A stretch of DNA of 64,000 bases, taken from Coriolopsis trogii (taxonomy: Eukaryota; Basidiomycota; Agaricomycetes; Polyporales; Polyporaceae). Below, in pieces: positions 33,468 through 44,755 of the stretch; position 1 is the stretch's first letter, and every line of letters starts with the position of its first letter. The translations under genes were made by a program, and so were the position numbers. The notes beneath the pieces are model-generated. The model worked only from the letters and a program-made list of their open reading frames with translations. It searched no databases and was not told where the DNA came from. Location of the stretch: contig JAHYIO010000036.1 of the NCBI GenBank assembly GCA_020543525.1, forward strand, positions 186,001 to 250,000. The letters run 5' to 3'.

Positions 33468-35104
33468 ATGTCTCAACTCGAGATCCTTTCTCCCGTCGAC
33501 TTTGACTACGACGTCATCTCGTGCTCTCCGACTCTTTCCTCCTCGCTTCCGCGCTCCCACACTGAAAAGTATTTTGCCAATGTCTTCGTGAACGGACTCT
33601 TCTCTCCTACCCATACTGTACACTCTAACGACGCCACCTACCCCGCCAAGAACCCGGAACGACACTACGATGACGAAATCTCTATTCCCGGACTACCGCC
33701 GCTTCACCGCGGACATCCTGACGTCCATCTCAGAAACGGGGTCATGCACGCGCTCCACCTCAGCGCTGAAGGGGAGCCGGATGCAGAGAAGGCCTTTTTC
33801 GTCGCCGACCTCAGCAGCGTGTACAAGCAGCACGAGCGTTGGAAGAAGCTACTTCCCGAGATTGAGCCGTATTACGGTGCGTTCTTCTGGGAACGTCCGA
33901 TGTCCGACTCGGTTGCTGATGATTGACCACAGCGGTGAAGTGCAACCCGGATCCCTACGTGCTGCGGCTTCTAGCAGCCCTCGGGACAGGGTTCGACTGC
34001 GCTTCGAACGGGGAGATCAACCAAGTGCTGCAACTGGGCGTCAGCCCCGAGCGCATCATCTTCGCGAACCCGTGCAAGGCGACGTCTTTCATCCGCAGCG
34101 CGGCGAAGGCGGGCGTGGACATGATGACGTTTGATAACACCGACGAACTTCACAAGATCGCACGGACGCATCCTCGGGCGAAACTGGTGGTGCGCATCCT
34201 GACCGATGATTCCAAGAGCTTGTGCCGGCTGGGGCTCAAGTTCGGAGCGCCCCTGGTTACCGTGCCGGCGCTGCTTGCGAAGGCACGGGAACTGAAGCTG
34301 GACGTTGTTGGCGTCAGTTTCCATGTGGGCAGCGGATGCTACGACCCGTCTGCGTTTGCGGACGCTGTCATGCGCGCCCGAGCAGCGTTTGACATGGGGA
34401 AAGAAGCCGGGTACGAATTTAGCCTTCTGGATGTCGGCGGAGGGTTCGAAGATGGGACGTTTGAGAAGACGGCGTCTGTTCTCACGGACGCGATCAATCG
34501 GTACTTCCCCGAGCGAGAGCACATCAGGCTCATCGCCGAGCCAGGGAGGTACTACGTCTCCAAGGCGTTCAGCTTAGCTGCGAACATTATCGCGCGGCGG
34601 GCGCCGCCCGCGCAGGAGCAGGGCTCAGCCGAGACGGACGTCATGGACCCCGAGCAACCCAGCGTGATGTGTACGTACCGCACTCTCACCGGATGACACG
34701 CCTGTGTGCTGACCTGGAGCGAACGTCGGGCTGTTTTCTGGTATGCAGACTACATCAACGACGGTGTCTACGGCGCGTTCAACTGCATCCTGTTCGACCA
34801 TCAGACGCCGCAGCCGTTTGTGCTGTCGCTGAACGGATCGTTCCACATCCCGGCGTATGTGCCGCAGCAGACGAGCAGCGTGTGGGGACCGACGTGCGAC
34901 TCGATGGACTGCGTGTGCCCGACGACGCAGCTGCCGGGGACGCTGCAGGTCGGGGACTGGCTTGGGTTCGAGAACATGGGCGCGTACACGGTGTGCGCGG
35001 CGTCGCAGTTCAACGGGTTCGAAGTGAGCAAGGTGATCTACACGACGGGCGCGGGCGCGGGGGCTGCAGAGGTGCGGGAGGCGCTGAGGATGTTCCAGGG
35101 ATGA
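33468..35104 (+). CDS. ODC1: ornithine decarboxylase
   Basis: The exons are 33468-33876, 33933-34670 and 34749-35104, in phase, giving 500 residues. Group IV PLP decarboxylase motifs are all present: AVKCNPDPYVL with the PLP-binding Lys (joined across intron 1), VVGVSFHVGSGCYDP, LLDVGGGFE, LIAEPGRYYV, YINDGVYGAFNCI (intron 2 falls just before it) and WGPTCDSMDC with the active-site Cys. It converts ornithine to putrescine, the first committed step of polyamine synthesis, as a cytosolic homodimer. The first 80 residues are a variable N-terminal extension usual for fungi. Regulation is normally through antizyme-driven turnover; nothing in this sequence tests that. Confidence 0.95.
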
Positions 35105-37235
35105 GGAGAGCTGGAGACGATGGCGCAATCGAAGAAGGACCGTGAGGAGGGGATCATGACAGACAACAAGGTCGTCGGCGGCGGTCGCTGTGGTGTGTGG
35201 TTCTGGGATGAATGGGGAATGTTGCATTGTGGAGCGTGGTGAATAACATCCGGACTTGTTAGCGTTGCGATGATAACTCACGGGCTGGGACGGCCGCGGG
35301 CATGGAACGGGTTCATGGCATGAAGGTGATGCAGAGGGCGAGCGAGCACATGTGAGACTCGAGAGCGTGAGTACAGCTGGGCTGGCAGAGGAGGCTTGGC
35401 GGGAGGTGGGCTGGGTGCCTGGGTGGGCCGTGTTCGCACGGTGTCGGCTCCGGAGGGGATGGGTGCTCGGGGCCGTAAGGGGGAGCGGAGGAAGGACGAG
35501 TTTCGATCAGAAGGACAGGCACAGAGGGCGTTAGCGTGGTGGGGCTGCCCCTCCCAGGCTCATACCGCCTCGTGACGTAGGCCCTGCCCGGGCGATCTCC
35601 CAGCGATCGTGCCCCCATCCAGGGCCCCCCCTTTTGGCCTTGCCCTGCCCACGCCCCCACCGCACGTCACGCTGTCACACCCGGCCCGCGGTATTTCCGT
35701 CTGCGCTAGAAGGTCGGTCGGTCGCCACGTCCGCCAGACAAGGCTGCTGACTCATCCTCAACGCTCCCGCCGTGCACGATGTGCGCGACCCCCCGCGCGT
35801 TGTGCCCGACACCGTCGCCCGCGCAGACACCGTCGTTGGTCGCACGCGCCCGCGCCCGTCCGCTGTGCTCCCCGTGTTCGTCGGGCGATCGCAACATCCT
35901 CGAGACAACACGCTCCTCGGCATCGGCTAGACACGCCCTGCTGCGGACTGGCATCATCCGGATTCCGCGCGCCCATAGCCGCTGTTTGTGCCAGCCTCGG
36001 CCTGCGCATGGCCCACGGAGGTCGGCTGCAAAGCAAAGTCCCTGATGACCTCGCTCGCTTCCCTTCCGTGGTTACGAGTAACGAGGGACACCGCGGCTTT
36101 CTCTCTGTGTCTCTCTCTCAGATCAAGCAAGTATTTCCTGCTGCGCGTGCGCATGCTCGAGAGCGAAACAGCAGACAGGTCGTGACATCCCAGCAGATCC
36201 CAGCTCCCCCTCTCCATCGACCATCTTTGATCATTCCACCACCCGTTCTGCGTCCCCGCCCCTGTACCCTGCCCGATTGTCCACCGGTCTCGCGCTGTCT
36301 CTCTGCGGCCCGGCCGAGTCTACATACACAGGGTCTCGCCATGCTCCCTACATCGCGAGACGCATGTGCACCTGCCACTTGTCCCAATGGAATAGCCTTT
36401 TCATGTACGGAGACGCCGTCCAGCTCATTCATTCCATTTCGATGTGAGAGCCATTGTAAGGGGTGTGATTGGGCCCTCCACACCCGGCTGCCACCGCGCA
36501 CACCATCTGACCGTCCCCGACACCGCTCCCTGGACGTTAAACTCGGTGTGTCTCGCGCTCGTCCGGCCCACCTCCGACGACGCGACATCTCCTCAAGCAG
36601 CTTATATTAGCTAAGCGGACCCGGCCCTGGGGACCCTGTGCGGGCGTCCCGCGCGAGGACCCGGGCCCTCGTCTCAGTCTGTGTGACTGGCGGTCGTGTG
36701 CGAGATGGAATCTGGGTGGCCATCTTTGATCACCCCACCCTCTTTCTTTCTATATCTACGCGATCGAAATGCCGAGCCTCGGTACCTAGCCAGCCCACCC
36801 GAACCCGGCAGAGCGGTTCTGCGGGCAATTCTTATGGAACCAGAAATTGCTGGGCGACCGTCCGTAACACGGTCGAGTGCAGAGATCATCGGAGCCTGTT
36901 ACCGGCCAGTGTCGTAATAAATGTGCGTCCTGGCAAGCCTCGTCTGGTTCCGCGCGCAGATGATATATGGCCCAAGTGGTTGACGCTTCGAAGCCCTTTT
37001 CCCCGCTCCTTTGCGCTGCGCCCGTTTGCCCCGCTCATCCACCTTTGTTCCCCCGTCCGTCTCGGGGTTGCTCGTCTACTCCTGCTCCGCGCTTTCAAAT
37101 CCCTCCTCCTCGCTCCACCACCGTCTCTTTGTCGAGTGCGATAGCTCTCCCCCGCTTGAACGTATAAACAGCACGGTCATCACATATACTGTCCCCGCCT
37201 CCCCGTCGCGCTTCTCCGATTTCCCCCCTTCGTAA
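35105..37235. other. 2.1-kb intergenic region, no gene recognised
   Basis: A plus-strand open frame covers 35609-36610, but it is Arg/Pro/Ser/Cys-rich, motif-free and matched by equal open frames on the other strand. The last 400 bases are pyrimidine-rich, fitting a promoter for the APSES gene. Confidence 0.45.
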
Positions 37236-39418
37236 ATGGCTTTGGGAACGAGTCGCTCAGCGAACATGTCGTCTGGTCTACTCCTGGTACGCGCGTGTCT
37301 TCCGCATGTCCGTGTCTGCAGACGGCTCATCATTGACCCGCTGCGTAGGATCCCCTCCCTTCTCCGACCACCGAGCCTGCCGCGAACGGCGTCACTCGCT
37401 TTCGCCCCTACGCGAGCCCGGACCACCATGTCACCAAGGCTCGGTACATCACCAGCAATGATCCTCGTGGATACATGTAAGTCGTCGCCGTTACGTCTTG
37501 AGGATGTGCGTGCGCGAACTGACCGCGGGCCGCTGCAGACCTGTGTATGAGTACCCGCTGAATGGACAGTGGATCATGCTAGATATGGATGACGGGTATG
37601 TGCTCTGGACCGGCATCTGGAAAGGTGTGTTGGAGCTCGCGATGATGCTCAGTTCGCCGTCGCCCGCTGCTTCCATTCCTGCTTGCTGACCACCGCTCCT
37701 TCTCTTCTGCCCAGCGCTCGGTAACTCGAAGGGTCAGTCGTTCTCGTGCGCTGGCCTCATGATGCTCGCAGGCTCTGAACTCTGTTCGTAGCGGATATCG
37801 TCAAGATTATAGATTCCCAGCCCGACCTCGCCTCGCAGTTGCGCCGGGTGAGAGGCGGCTACCTCAAAATCCAGGGCACCTGGATGCCCTACGAGATCGC
37901 CCTTCGCCTGGCACGCAGGTAGGTCGAGCTTCATTAGCGTCCACGGTTCCGACGATACTGAGAATCGCACAGGGTTGCATGGCCCATCCGCCATGCCCTC
38001 GTCCCGCTGTTCGGGTATGTACTCCACCGTCTTCGCTGGTTCGCAGCGGTAGCTGATCTGCTTCTCTGCCTCAGCCCGAACTTCCCAGAGACCTGCCTTC
38101 CGCCCGACAGCCCGGGCTACGGACAGATCGCCAAGCCGGGCACAGGCAAGCGGCGCACCCGCCGCAACCCGCCGAGCGAGATGCCTCTCGGAGGCTCTTC
38201 GTCCGACTGGTCTGTCGCCGTCGGGGACGCAGGGACGGCGGGCGTGGGGGCCCATCGGAGCACGCTCATCATGTCGCACACCTTCCCCGCCCAGTCGAGC
38301 CGCCATCTCGACATGGGGAGCGTGCACGCCCGGAACGGGCAGAGCGACTCCCCGGTGATGCTGCACGTCCCGTACGTCGAGCGGCCGCACGTCTCGCCCA
38401 CGTCATCGACCTCGACCTCGAGCTCCTTCTTTCATGGCGCGGCGGCCCGAAGACACTCTCCCTCGCTCGACTCGGCCGCGCTGCGGTACTCTCCATACCC
38501 GAGCCCGCTGTCGTCTACCGCGTCGCGTTTCAGCGCGGGGAGCGGCGGGAGCAGCAGCAGCGCCGCTGATCCCTCGTCCATATCTCCGGCCTCGTCGCGC
38601 CTCCCGGGCGCACCGTCTTCGCTCGGAGAGACAATCATGCTGCCGCCCATCCAACCACCGAGCCGGCGCGCGAGCGGGGAGGCCAGCGCGGCGTTCCACC
38701 TCCCGCCGATCTCGTCGATGGACAATTTGCGCGCGGCGCAGTGCGGAGAGCCGATGGCGGTCCTGAGGCGACTGCAGTCCGCGGACGACGACGACGAGCA
38801 CGGTCCCGCGCGGGGTGTGTCCTCTTCTGGAGCGCACCGACGGCACAGCCTTGCCGACGGCGGTCTGAAACTGTGAGTGATAGCCACACATACATTGTTC
38901 ATTGCTCGGCTAGCGTTTGCGTGCATTGCGTGCTCATCATTCTCTTTCGTCGCACATGTAGATCCGAGTCCTCGTCCGCTCTCTCGAGCGCTCGTCGTGC
39001 GCCGAACAGTCGCCCGCGGACGCCGTCGAGCGCCGTCGCGTCCTTCCCTCCGTTGTCCTACCGACTGCCTCTGCAATCGCCCGTCCCTGGCTCGTACGAA
39101 CACCGACAGCAACATCCGTCTCGCGAAGCGCAGCAGCAGCAGCATCGGCCGGGAGGTGAAGCGCTCGCGTTTGGTGGGCGACGCGCTTCGGAGCCCTCGC
39201 ACGATGATCGTCAGGCGGCTGCGAGCCGTGCCCTTGCGCATGCGCGGTCGGTGCCGCCTTCGCCTTACGACACCCATGCCGACTTCTTTGAGCGAGGGCA
39301 ATATCGGCTGGAGGCGGAGCGTCCGCCTAGTCCGCCCCGGTCGAGTTCGTCTACGAGCGGGAGTGCGGTTGCGTCGTCCCCCGCCGAGTCTGCTCGTCAA
39401 GGCTGGCGACCTTGGTAG
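37236..39418 (+). CDS. APSES-type (KilA-N) DNA-binding transcription factor
   Basis: The reading starts at ATG 37236 or 37266. Exon 1 ends at 37286; exon 2 is 37376-37476; exon 3 begins at 37539. Several small exons continue to the TAG at 39416-39418. The APSES domain lies in the first 150 residues: VTKARYITSNDPRGYIPVYE, YPLNGQWIMLDMDDGYVLWT, GIWKALGNSKADIVKIIDSQ, GGYLKIQGTWMPYEIALRLA and WPIRHALVPLFGPNFPETCL. The rest is long and disordered, rich in Ser, Pro, Arg and Gln. APSES factors bind CGCG-like elements and control development, cell cycle or stress. The lack of ankyrin repeats points to the Xbp1/StuA side rather than Mbp1/Swi4. The first exon junction is inferred from phase. Confidence 0.85.
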
Positions 39419-42400
39419 GACCTCTGCTCCTCGGAGAGCTTCCGATAGGATACCATATAGACCTTCTGGATCGTGCGTATTAGCTGACAGAGACATGAGT
39501 GGTTGTACGTATAGTGTAAAAACATCGCGTCCTCTTCTTCCACCTTTTTCGCAGTAAATTATAGCCTTTGTTCTTAGGTCCCGTTTGGTGACATCGTTTC
39601 CCCATGCTACCTGTTGCCCCCTGCATCGACCCGACACGATCTCTCTAGCGTAGATGATAATAGTAGTCAGATAGGGCGCATCGCGCGCGCCGTGTGTAAT
39701 CTACTAGTCCATTCCAGGTATCGAAGGCCAGTTTCCTCGCGCGCGGAGCCGCGATTGTCGTGCTGCATGCACAAGTGGTGCCGTCGTTCCCAACTTCCCG
39801 TGTTCCCGCGTTCCATGTTTTGCTCTCTCTTCCCCCGCCGCGGAACCGCATGACAGATGACAGATGACACGGCTGGCCACATCTGGTCCACACGGACACA
39901 GGCTGCAAGTAGCTAGGCGATGACGAAACGCTCGCGAAGGCGGGCGTGCACCACCCGCTCTCCATCTGCGTTCTGCACTTTGACAAGAACCGAGGGCGTG
40001 CGAGCCTCGAGGGGCACCGTTCCCGTTCAGGGCGTGCATGCGTAGGCCTAGGGCGCCGGTCCCGGTCCTGCGCCGGGCGTTCCCACCGCGGCTGATCAGT
40101 CTTGGGACGCTCTCATAGTCTGAGGAGCGGTCTTCTGCCCGGGCAGTGTATGGGTTCAGAATGGGATGTGCAGCCCAGGAGGGGGGAAAGGTGCGACACG
40201 CGAACGTGAACCGCCAGCCGTCACGGAGCCGGACGTGTGTGCGGGTGTACATGGCGTGTAACCACAGAGCCAGGTTTCCTGCAATGGTTGTGGCCTTCAC
40301 AGACCCGCCGTCCCCCGCGTCCGCCTTGATCGTCCGCGTCCCCGCGCGCATTCCCGCCTTCCCATTCTGCCATCCTCCACGGCCGTATATGTCTTGATTA
40401 TTCCTTGCCCGGCTTCTGTCTCCAAGTTCCCATCTTCGATACGCAGGGTGAGCGACGCAGTCCCAGTGCCATAACGAGCAACGCGCCCCCGAGAACTCGA
40501 GTCGCTCAGGTGGGAGTGTAGAGTGTAAACTGCGCTCTGCGCTGCACGTACTGCCCGCGACACAGTCCCACGCATCTCATTATGAAGATGTCAATATCGT
40601 GGGAAGCCCCGATGGTCGCGTCCCCGTCCCGCAATAGTCTCTCGGGACCGAGAGCGCGCCTGCCCGCGGCGGCGTCCCGCCCTCTTCGCGAGGCTGTGTC
40701 ATGTGGTCGTCGGTGCCCACGTTCTGTCATCGGCCAGCGAGGATGGTAGCCGGGAATATGTAAACATATGATAGCGCGCGATCGGACTCGACCGCCACTC
40801 CCGATGTATGCCCGCACGGTGTGAACGTTCAGGAGGTCGAAGCTCGTTCGTCCATGTGCTATGCCAGTCTACAGCCTGGTCGAGGGGTACCGGAGGAGAC
40901 ACAGGAGGTGGGGGCGGGCGGTTTGTACGTCAGCCCCGCGATGCTTCGGAGAGACGCTGCTCGAACGCTTATGGCATGATATGTGGTTGCTCTCAGGAGG
41001 CGTGCCTTGTCGTTCCACGGCGGGTGGCGGCGCCCGAAAAGGCAACTTGACGATCAATACCGCTTAGCAGAACGTGCAAGTGGAAGGATTGCAAAGAAAG
41101 AGGGTTCCAGGGGAGCAGCAACCGGGTGTGCGTCGCTGTTGATGTTGTATGTAATGCGACGGACGCGGCCATAATGAATAATGATTCATAATTGATCGAC
41201 TCGTCCCTCCTCGAGGGGGCCCCGGGCCAAGCGGACGCGCACTGCGCCGACTGGCAAAGCGATGGCCAGCAATTTCGGATATTGAGGAATGGAAGCCGTC
41301 GACGGAGTAACGTCTGGGTTCGACCGCCCTGTGCCTCGTCGTATACTTATCGTCAGGCGACACGCTGCTCTGCCGTCGTCGTGCGCACGCAGAAATCGTC
41401 CCTCGTCGTCGGCCCGCCGTGGAAAGCCTCTCCTGACGAGGTTCAAGCGGCTTTCTCGCGCGCAGAGCGGGCATCCAGGTTCCCTGCTCGTGAGCCGCAA
41501 AAACCCCATGTTCGGGATAGTATCGACCGCTCACCTGCCAGTGAGGTTTCCCATGTCACCGTCTGCCCCCTCTGCCACCCAGGCAGATGGCGGTAGCCAG
41601 GGCCAGCGGAAGTACATCAGGGAAACCTTGTCTGACTGCGGCGGGTTGGGCGCACGAGCGACGGGCCGACACGAAAGCGTGACAGTTATCGGGTGCCATG
41701 CGGCGACGAGTCGGATGCTTGGAATGGTTCGAGTTTGTACATCGCAGCTGACGGCGCCTCGAGCAAGCGCACAGATGTGGAGACTCTCGATGTACCGTTC
41801 GGAGATGCTCTTCCTCTCGAGGTGAAGCCTCTGGGCACGCACCACGCTTGAGTATCAGCAGGAGGCAAGGGTTTCTCGTGATTCTAGCGGTATACCGCAG
41901 AGTATACCGCGAAGGAGCGGTCTGAATTACTATCTTCCGCTGGACGTAGGATCACCAGTCCGGCGGTACCCAATGTCGTCACTCGTGTCATCGTTATCGC
42001 CGGCACGCTCCCCCAAACGGAGGGCCGACGAGCACATTGGTCCCGTTCACGATTCGAGGGCGAGGCCCGCGAGGATGACTGACCGTGATCGTGATCGCGA
42101 GTGAACGATCGCGACACCACAGCACCGCACCACGATGCAGCGGAGGAGAGTGCCGTGCCTGAACGGGCCGCTTGAGCTTTGGGCGTGCCGTATGACCTCC
42201 TCAATGTCCGCCGCGTTGACGAGACTCGGTGGAGCTCGGCAGACGTGGCGGCCGCTCAACAGAGGTCAATATCAGCTGAGGGTTTCCAGAAAACTGGGTT
42301 GTATAGTAAGGCGCAGCGCATCCAACTAATGAATTGTCGGTCGTTTTGTGCCCCCGTCGTCACAAGGTTGCGGGAATGCGTGTGTTTGGGAGTTGCATCT

Positions 42401-43380
42401 GGAAGCTAGATGGTCCTTTGCGTTAATGCTGCTATTGGGGTTGAAGTCTTAGAAGGAACCGTACATAGGCAACATGCACGAGACTGATCAGAGGCAGGGA
42501 GTTGAGCCTTGGTCACATATGCTTCGTATCCATCCGCCCTACTGGTCCTCACCAACCGATACCGGCCGATTAGTTCAGGGTTCAAGCTAGGTTGACGTAC
42601 GAGAAACACAGCAGATACATGGCATCGGTCCGAACCCAGAGCGGTGGCTCCCTTTGCTTCGTGGATCATCGAGAGCCCGGGCCCGTAGGTCAGGCGGTAG
42701 GCTGATTGACCTCTAGCTACTGAACGCTGACCACGTCAACGGCAGCGCTAGCAGAAGGCGGTTCTCGGAGCCCCGCTATAGGTGCTTGCAGAGAGCAGTA
42801 CGAAGACGCCGCTTGCGGTAGGGACCCCGTGACGAATGGAAGCACGGGAAGGCGGTCGGTCGACAGCAGTACCGCATTGGGCCGGATGGTGACCACGGTG
42901 ACCGAGGTGTGCGACCGGTCGAGCGGTGAGGCGTGAGGACGCAAGAAGGCAAATTCAGGGTTTCATTTAGCCTGGAGTGGGTTAGAGAACAACGCATGGG
43001 AACGCGCTGGGGGTGGGAGGATACAGAATGAGAACGAGGTATTCAGAGAAGGCGCACGGCGACTGGAATGAGGAAGTTGCCGCCGCTCGATCCAATATCG
43101 CGAGCAATCTGGACCACGTAGGCGACTTTCCGTTCAGGGTTTTATTGGGGATCGACTGGGTTCTAGCGCAATCTCTTTGCGTCATGCGCTGGTCCGTGTC
43201 TTTCGAGATGGTGTCCATCTGGGTGAAATCGTCGGGAGCTGAGGGTCTTGAACTATATTATCTGGTTATCGTATCCAGGAGGTACGATAAAGCGGTAAAT
43301 TTGTATAGCATGATTGACTCACTGGGTTGGGACGGCGCGATCGACGCCGGCGTCGTTCTGCCCGTGCATGAAGGAGTTCA
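39419..43380. other. 4-kb region without recognised genes
   Basis: Many short frames occur on both strands but none has a family motif or a consistent exon chain. A plus-strand frame at 43013-43393 (126 codons) has fairly protein-like text but no similarity I recognise. The first 150 bases should hold the APSES 3' UTR. The remainder may contain decayed repeats or non-coding transcripts; I see no terminal repeats or target-site duplications. Confidence 0.45.
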
Positions 43381-44577
43381 CTCTCTCACGTAAACGCAGA
43401 AGGGAAGAGCCTTGAGTTCCATACTCCCACCAGGAGGGGCGCCATCCAGTGCAAGTGCACTACCACCTGATGAGATGTTGCTCCTCACGCCGAGGAGTGG
43501 TATATAATCCGAGGTCCTACAACGCCGTTCCGAGATGGGTCGTTTCTCAAATATCTCTCTTAGCCTCCACATGAACATGAACATCTGCCAAACAACGTTA
43601 AGCTTTGGAAACCTTCTCGAAGTGTAGAGATGCAGTAACCCAGGTTGCGCTGAATTGGAAGTTTGTCATGAGCTTCAATGGCCAGCCGGTGAGTGCGGAA
43701 CCCTTGTTGCGATAGTGTGCTTTGCAAGCACTGATCATCAGCACAAATGAAGATATGTGCGAGGGTCTGGACCGTTCGTACCTCATGCATCCAGCTCAAG
43801 GCTGGACGGGTCGGAACGGCTAACCACACGCTTCGAGAGGTATCGTGGTGACTGTCCCGCTGCCGAAAGTCCGCTGAAGTGAGAGTAACAATGTAACTGA
43901 CGAGGGCCTCAGGGAGTAACCAGGTAGTCGAAGAACTGATGCAAGGGGCATTATGACGCATCTCTCTATGACAGTTTGTTACCTTTCCCATCACTCTGGT
44001 GTTACTACATGAGCGAGAAGTCAGCAACGAATGAGTCGACATAAGTACGACAAGCTCGCATGCAAATTTCAGCCAAGTCGTACATTGTGGAGTTTCCAAC
44101 AGCAGTCATTACCATGAGAAGGCCTTTACACGCACCGAGATCTCCGGAGGAGCGAATGTGTCACACTCAGCCCAGTAGCCAAGGCTGACCGTGTAGTAGA
44201 GCAATGTAGGCACGGTGTGACATATACTCGTAGAGCAACCGTGGCTGTATATACAGCAAAGTTAGTCATTGGTCTCCGCCACGCCTATACACCGCATTTA
44301 CTACTTACTTCGGCTGTCGAAAGGGTAGGGTAAAGCGTGATAAATCTTCGGGTTCAGCTTGGAAAGGCTGGAACCGTCAATATCAGTGACATTACCATTC
44401 TCTGCAGCACTCACTTCAAGCAGAAAAGCGAGGGACTCCGAGCTCAGCGAAGTCGTAAGTCACCATTACCCAGTCGAGGAAGAGGTTGAACCTTGTCCGA
44501 AGGTTGGGAGAGTGACGGACCCAGAGGCGCGAGAGAATGTGACCGTGACAGGTCACGAAGTGCGCTCATCGAAGTGC
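43381..44577 (-). other. possible multi-exon gene or decayed gene, unrecognised
   Basis: The minus strand can be read from ATG about 44577 (MSALRDLSRSHSLAP) through a phase 1 intron into ENGNVTDIDGSSLSKLNPKI and YHALPYPFDSR, then a good GTAAGT donor, a CTAAC branch site and a TACAG acceptor. After that, three different frames each give protein-like text for a short way (for example LLYEYMSHRAYIALLHGQPW and YYTVSLGYWAECDTF), so the frame is not settled. Further downstream pieces include CRTYVDSFVADFSLM and GWPLKLMTNFQFSATW. Frameshifts would explain this and suggest a decaying gene. No function is claimed. Confidence 0.3.
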
Positions 44578-44755
44578 ACGGTCCGGACGTCGTTGTTCTC
44601 GACCTCTACACCCTCGTCGACGTCGGGAAGGGCCTCGAGGTAAGCGTCCTTTTCATCTCGTTCGCGCTGGTGGCTGTCTGACAGCAGATCAGAGCGCTTC
44701 CAATCCGGCGACGAGAACAGCAAGACACAAGCAAGATCAATCCATCCCAGCAGCC

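Noticed and set aside
35609..36610. A 333-codon plus-strand frame
   Set aside because: It is Cys/Arg/Pro-rich without motifs, has many open shadows, and no splice or start context.
38432..39637. A 401-codon minus-strand open frame
   Set aside because: It is antisense to the APSES gene's disordered region, which has biased composition, and has no motif of its own.
41192..41825. Overlapping plus-strand frames of 134 and 178 codons
   Set aside because: There are two frames over the same DNA with similar Arg/Ser-rich composition, no motif and no splice signals; judged chance frames.
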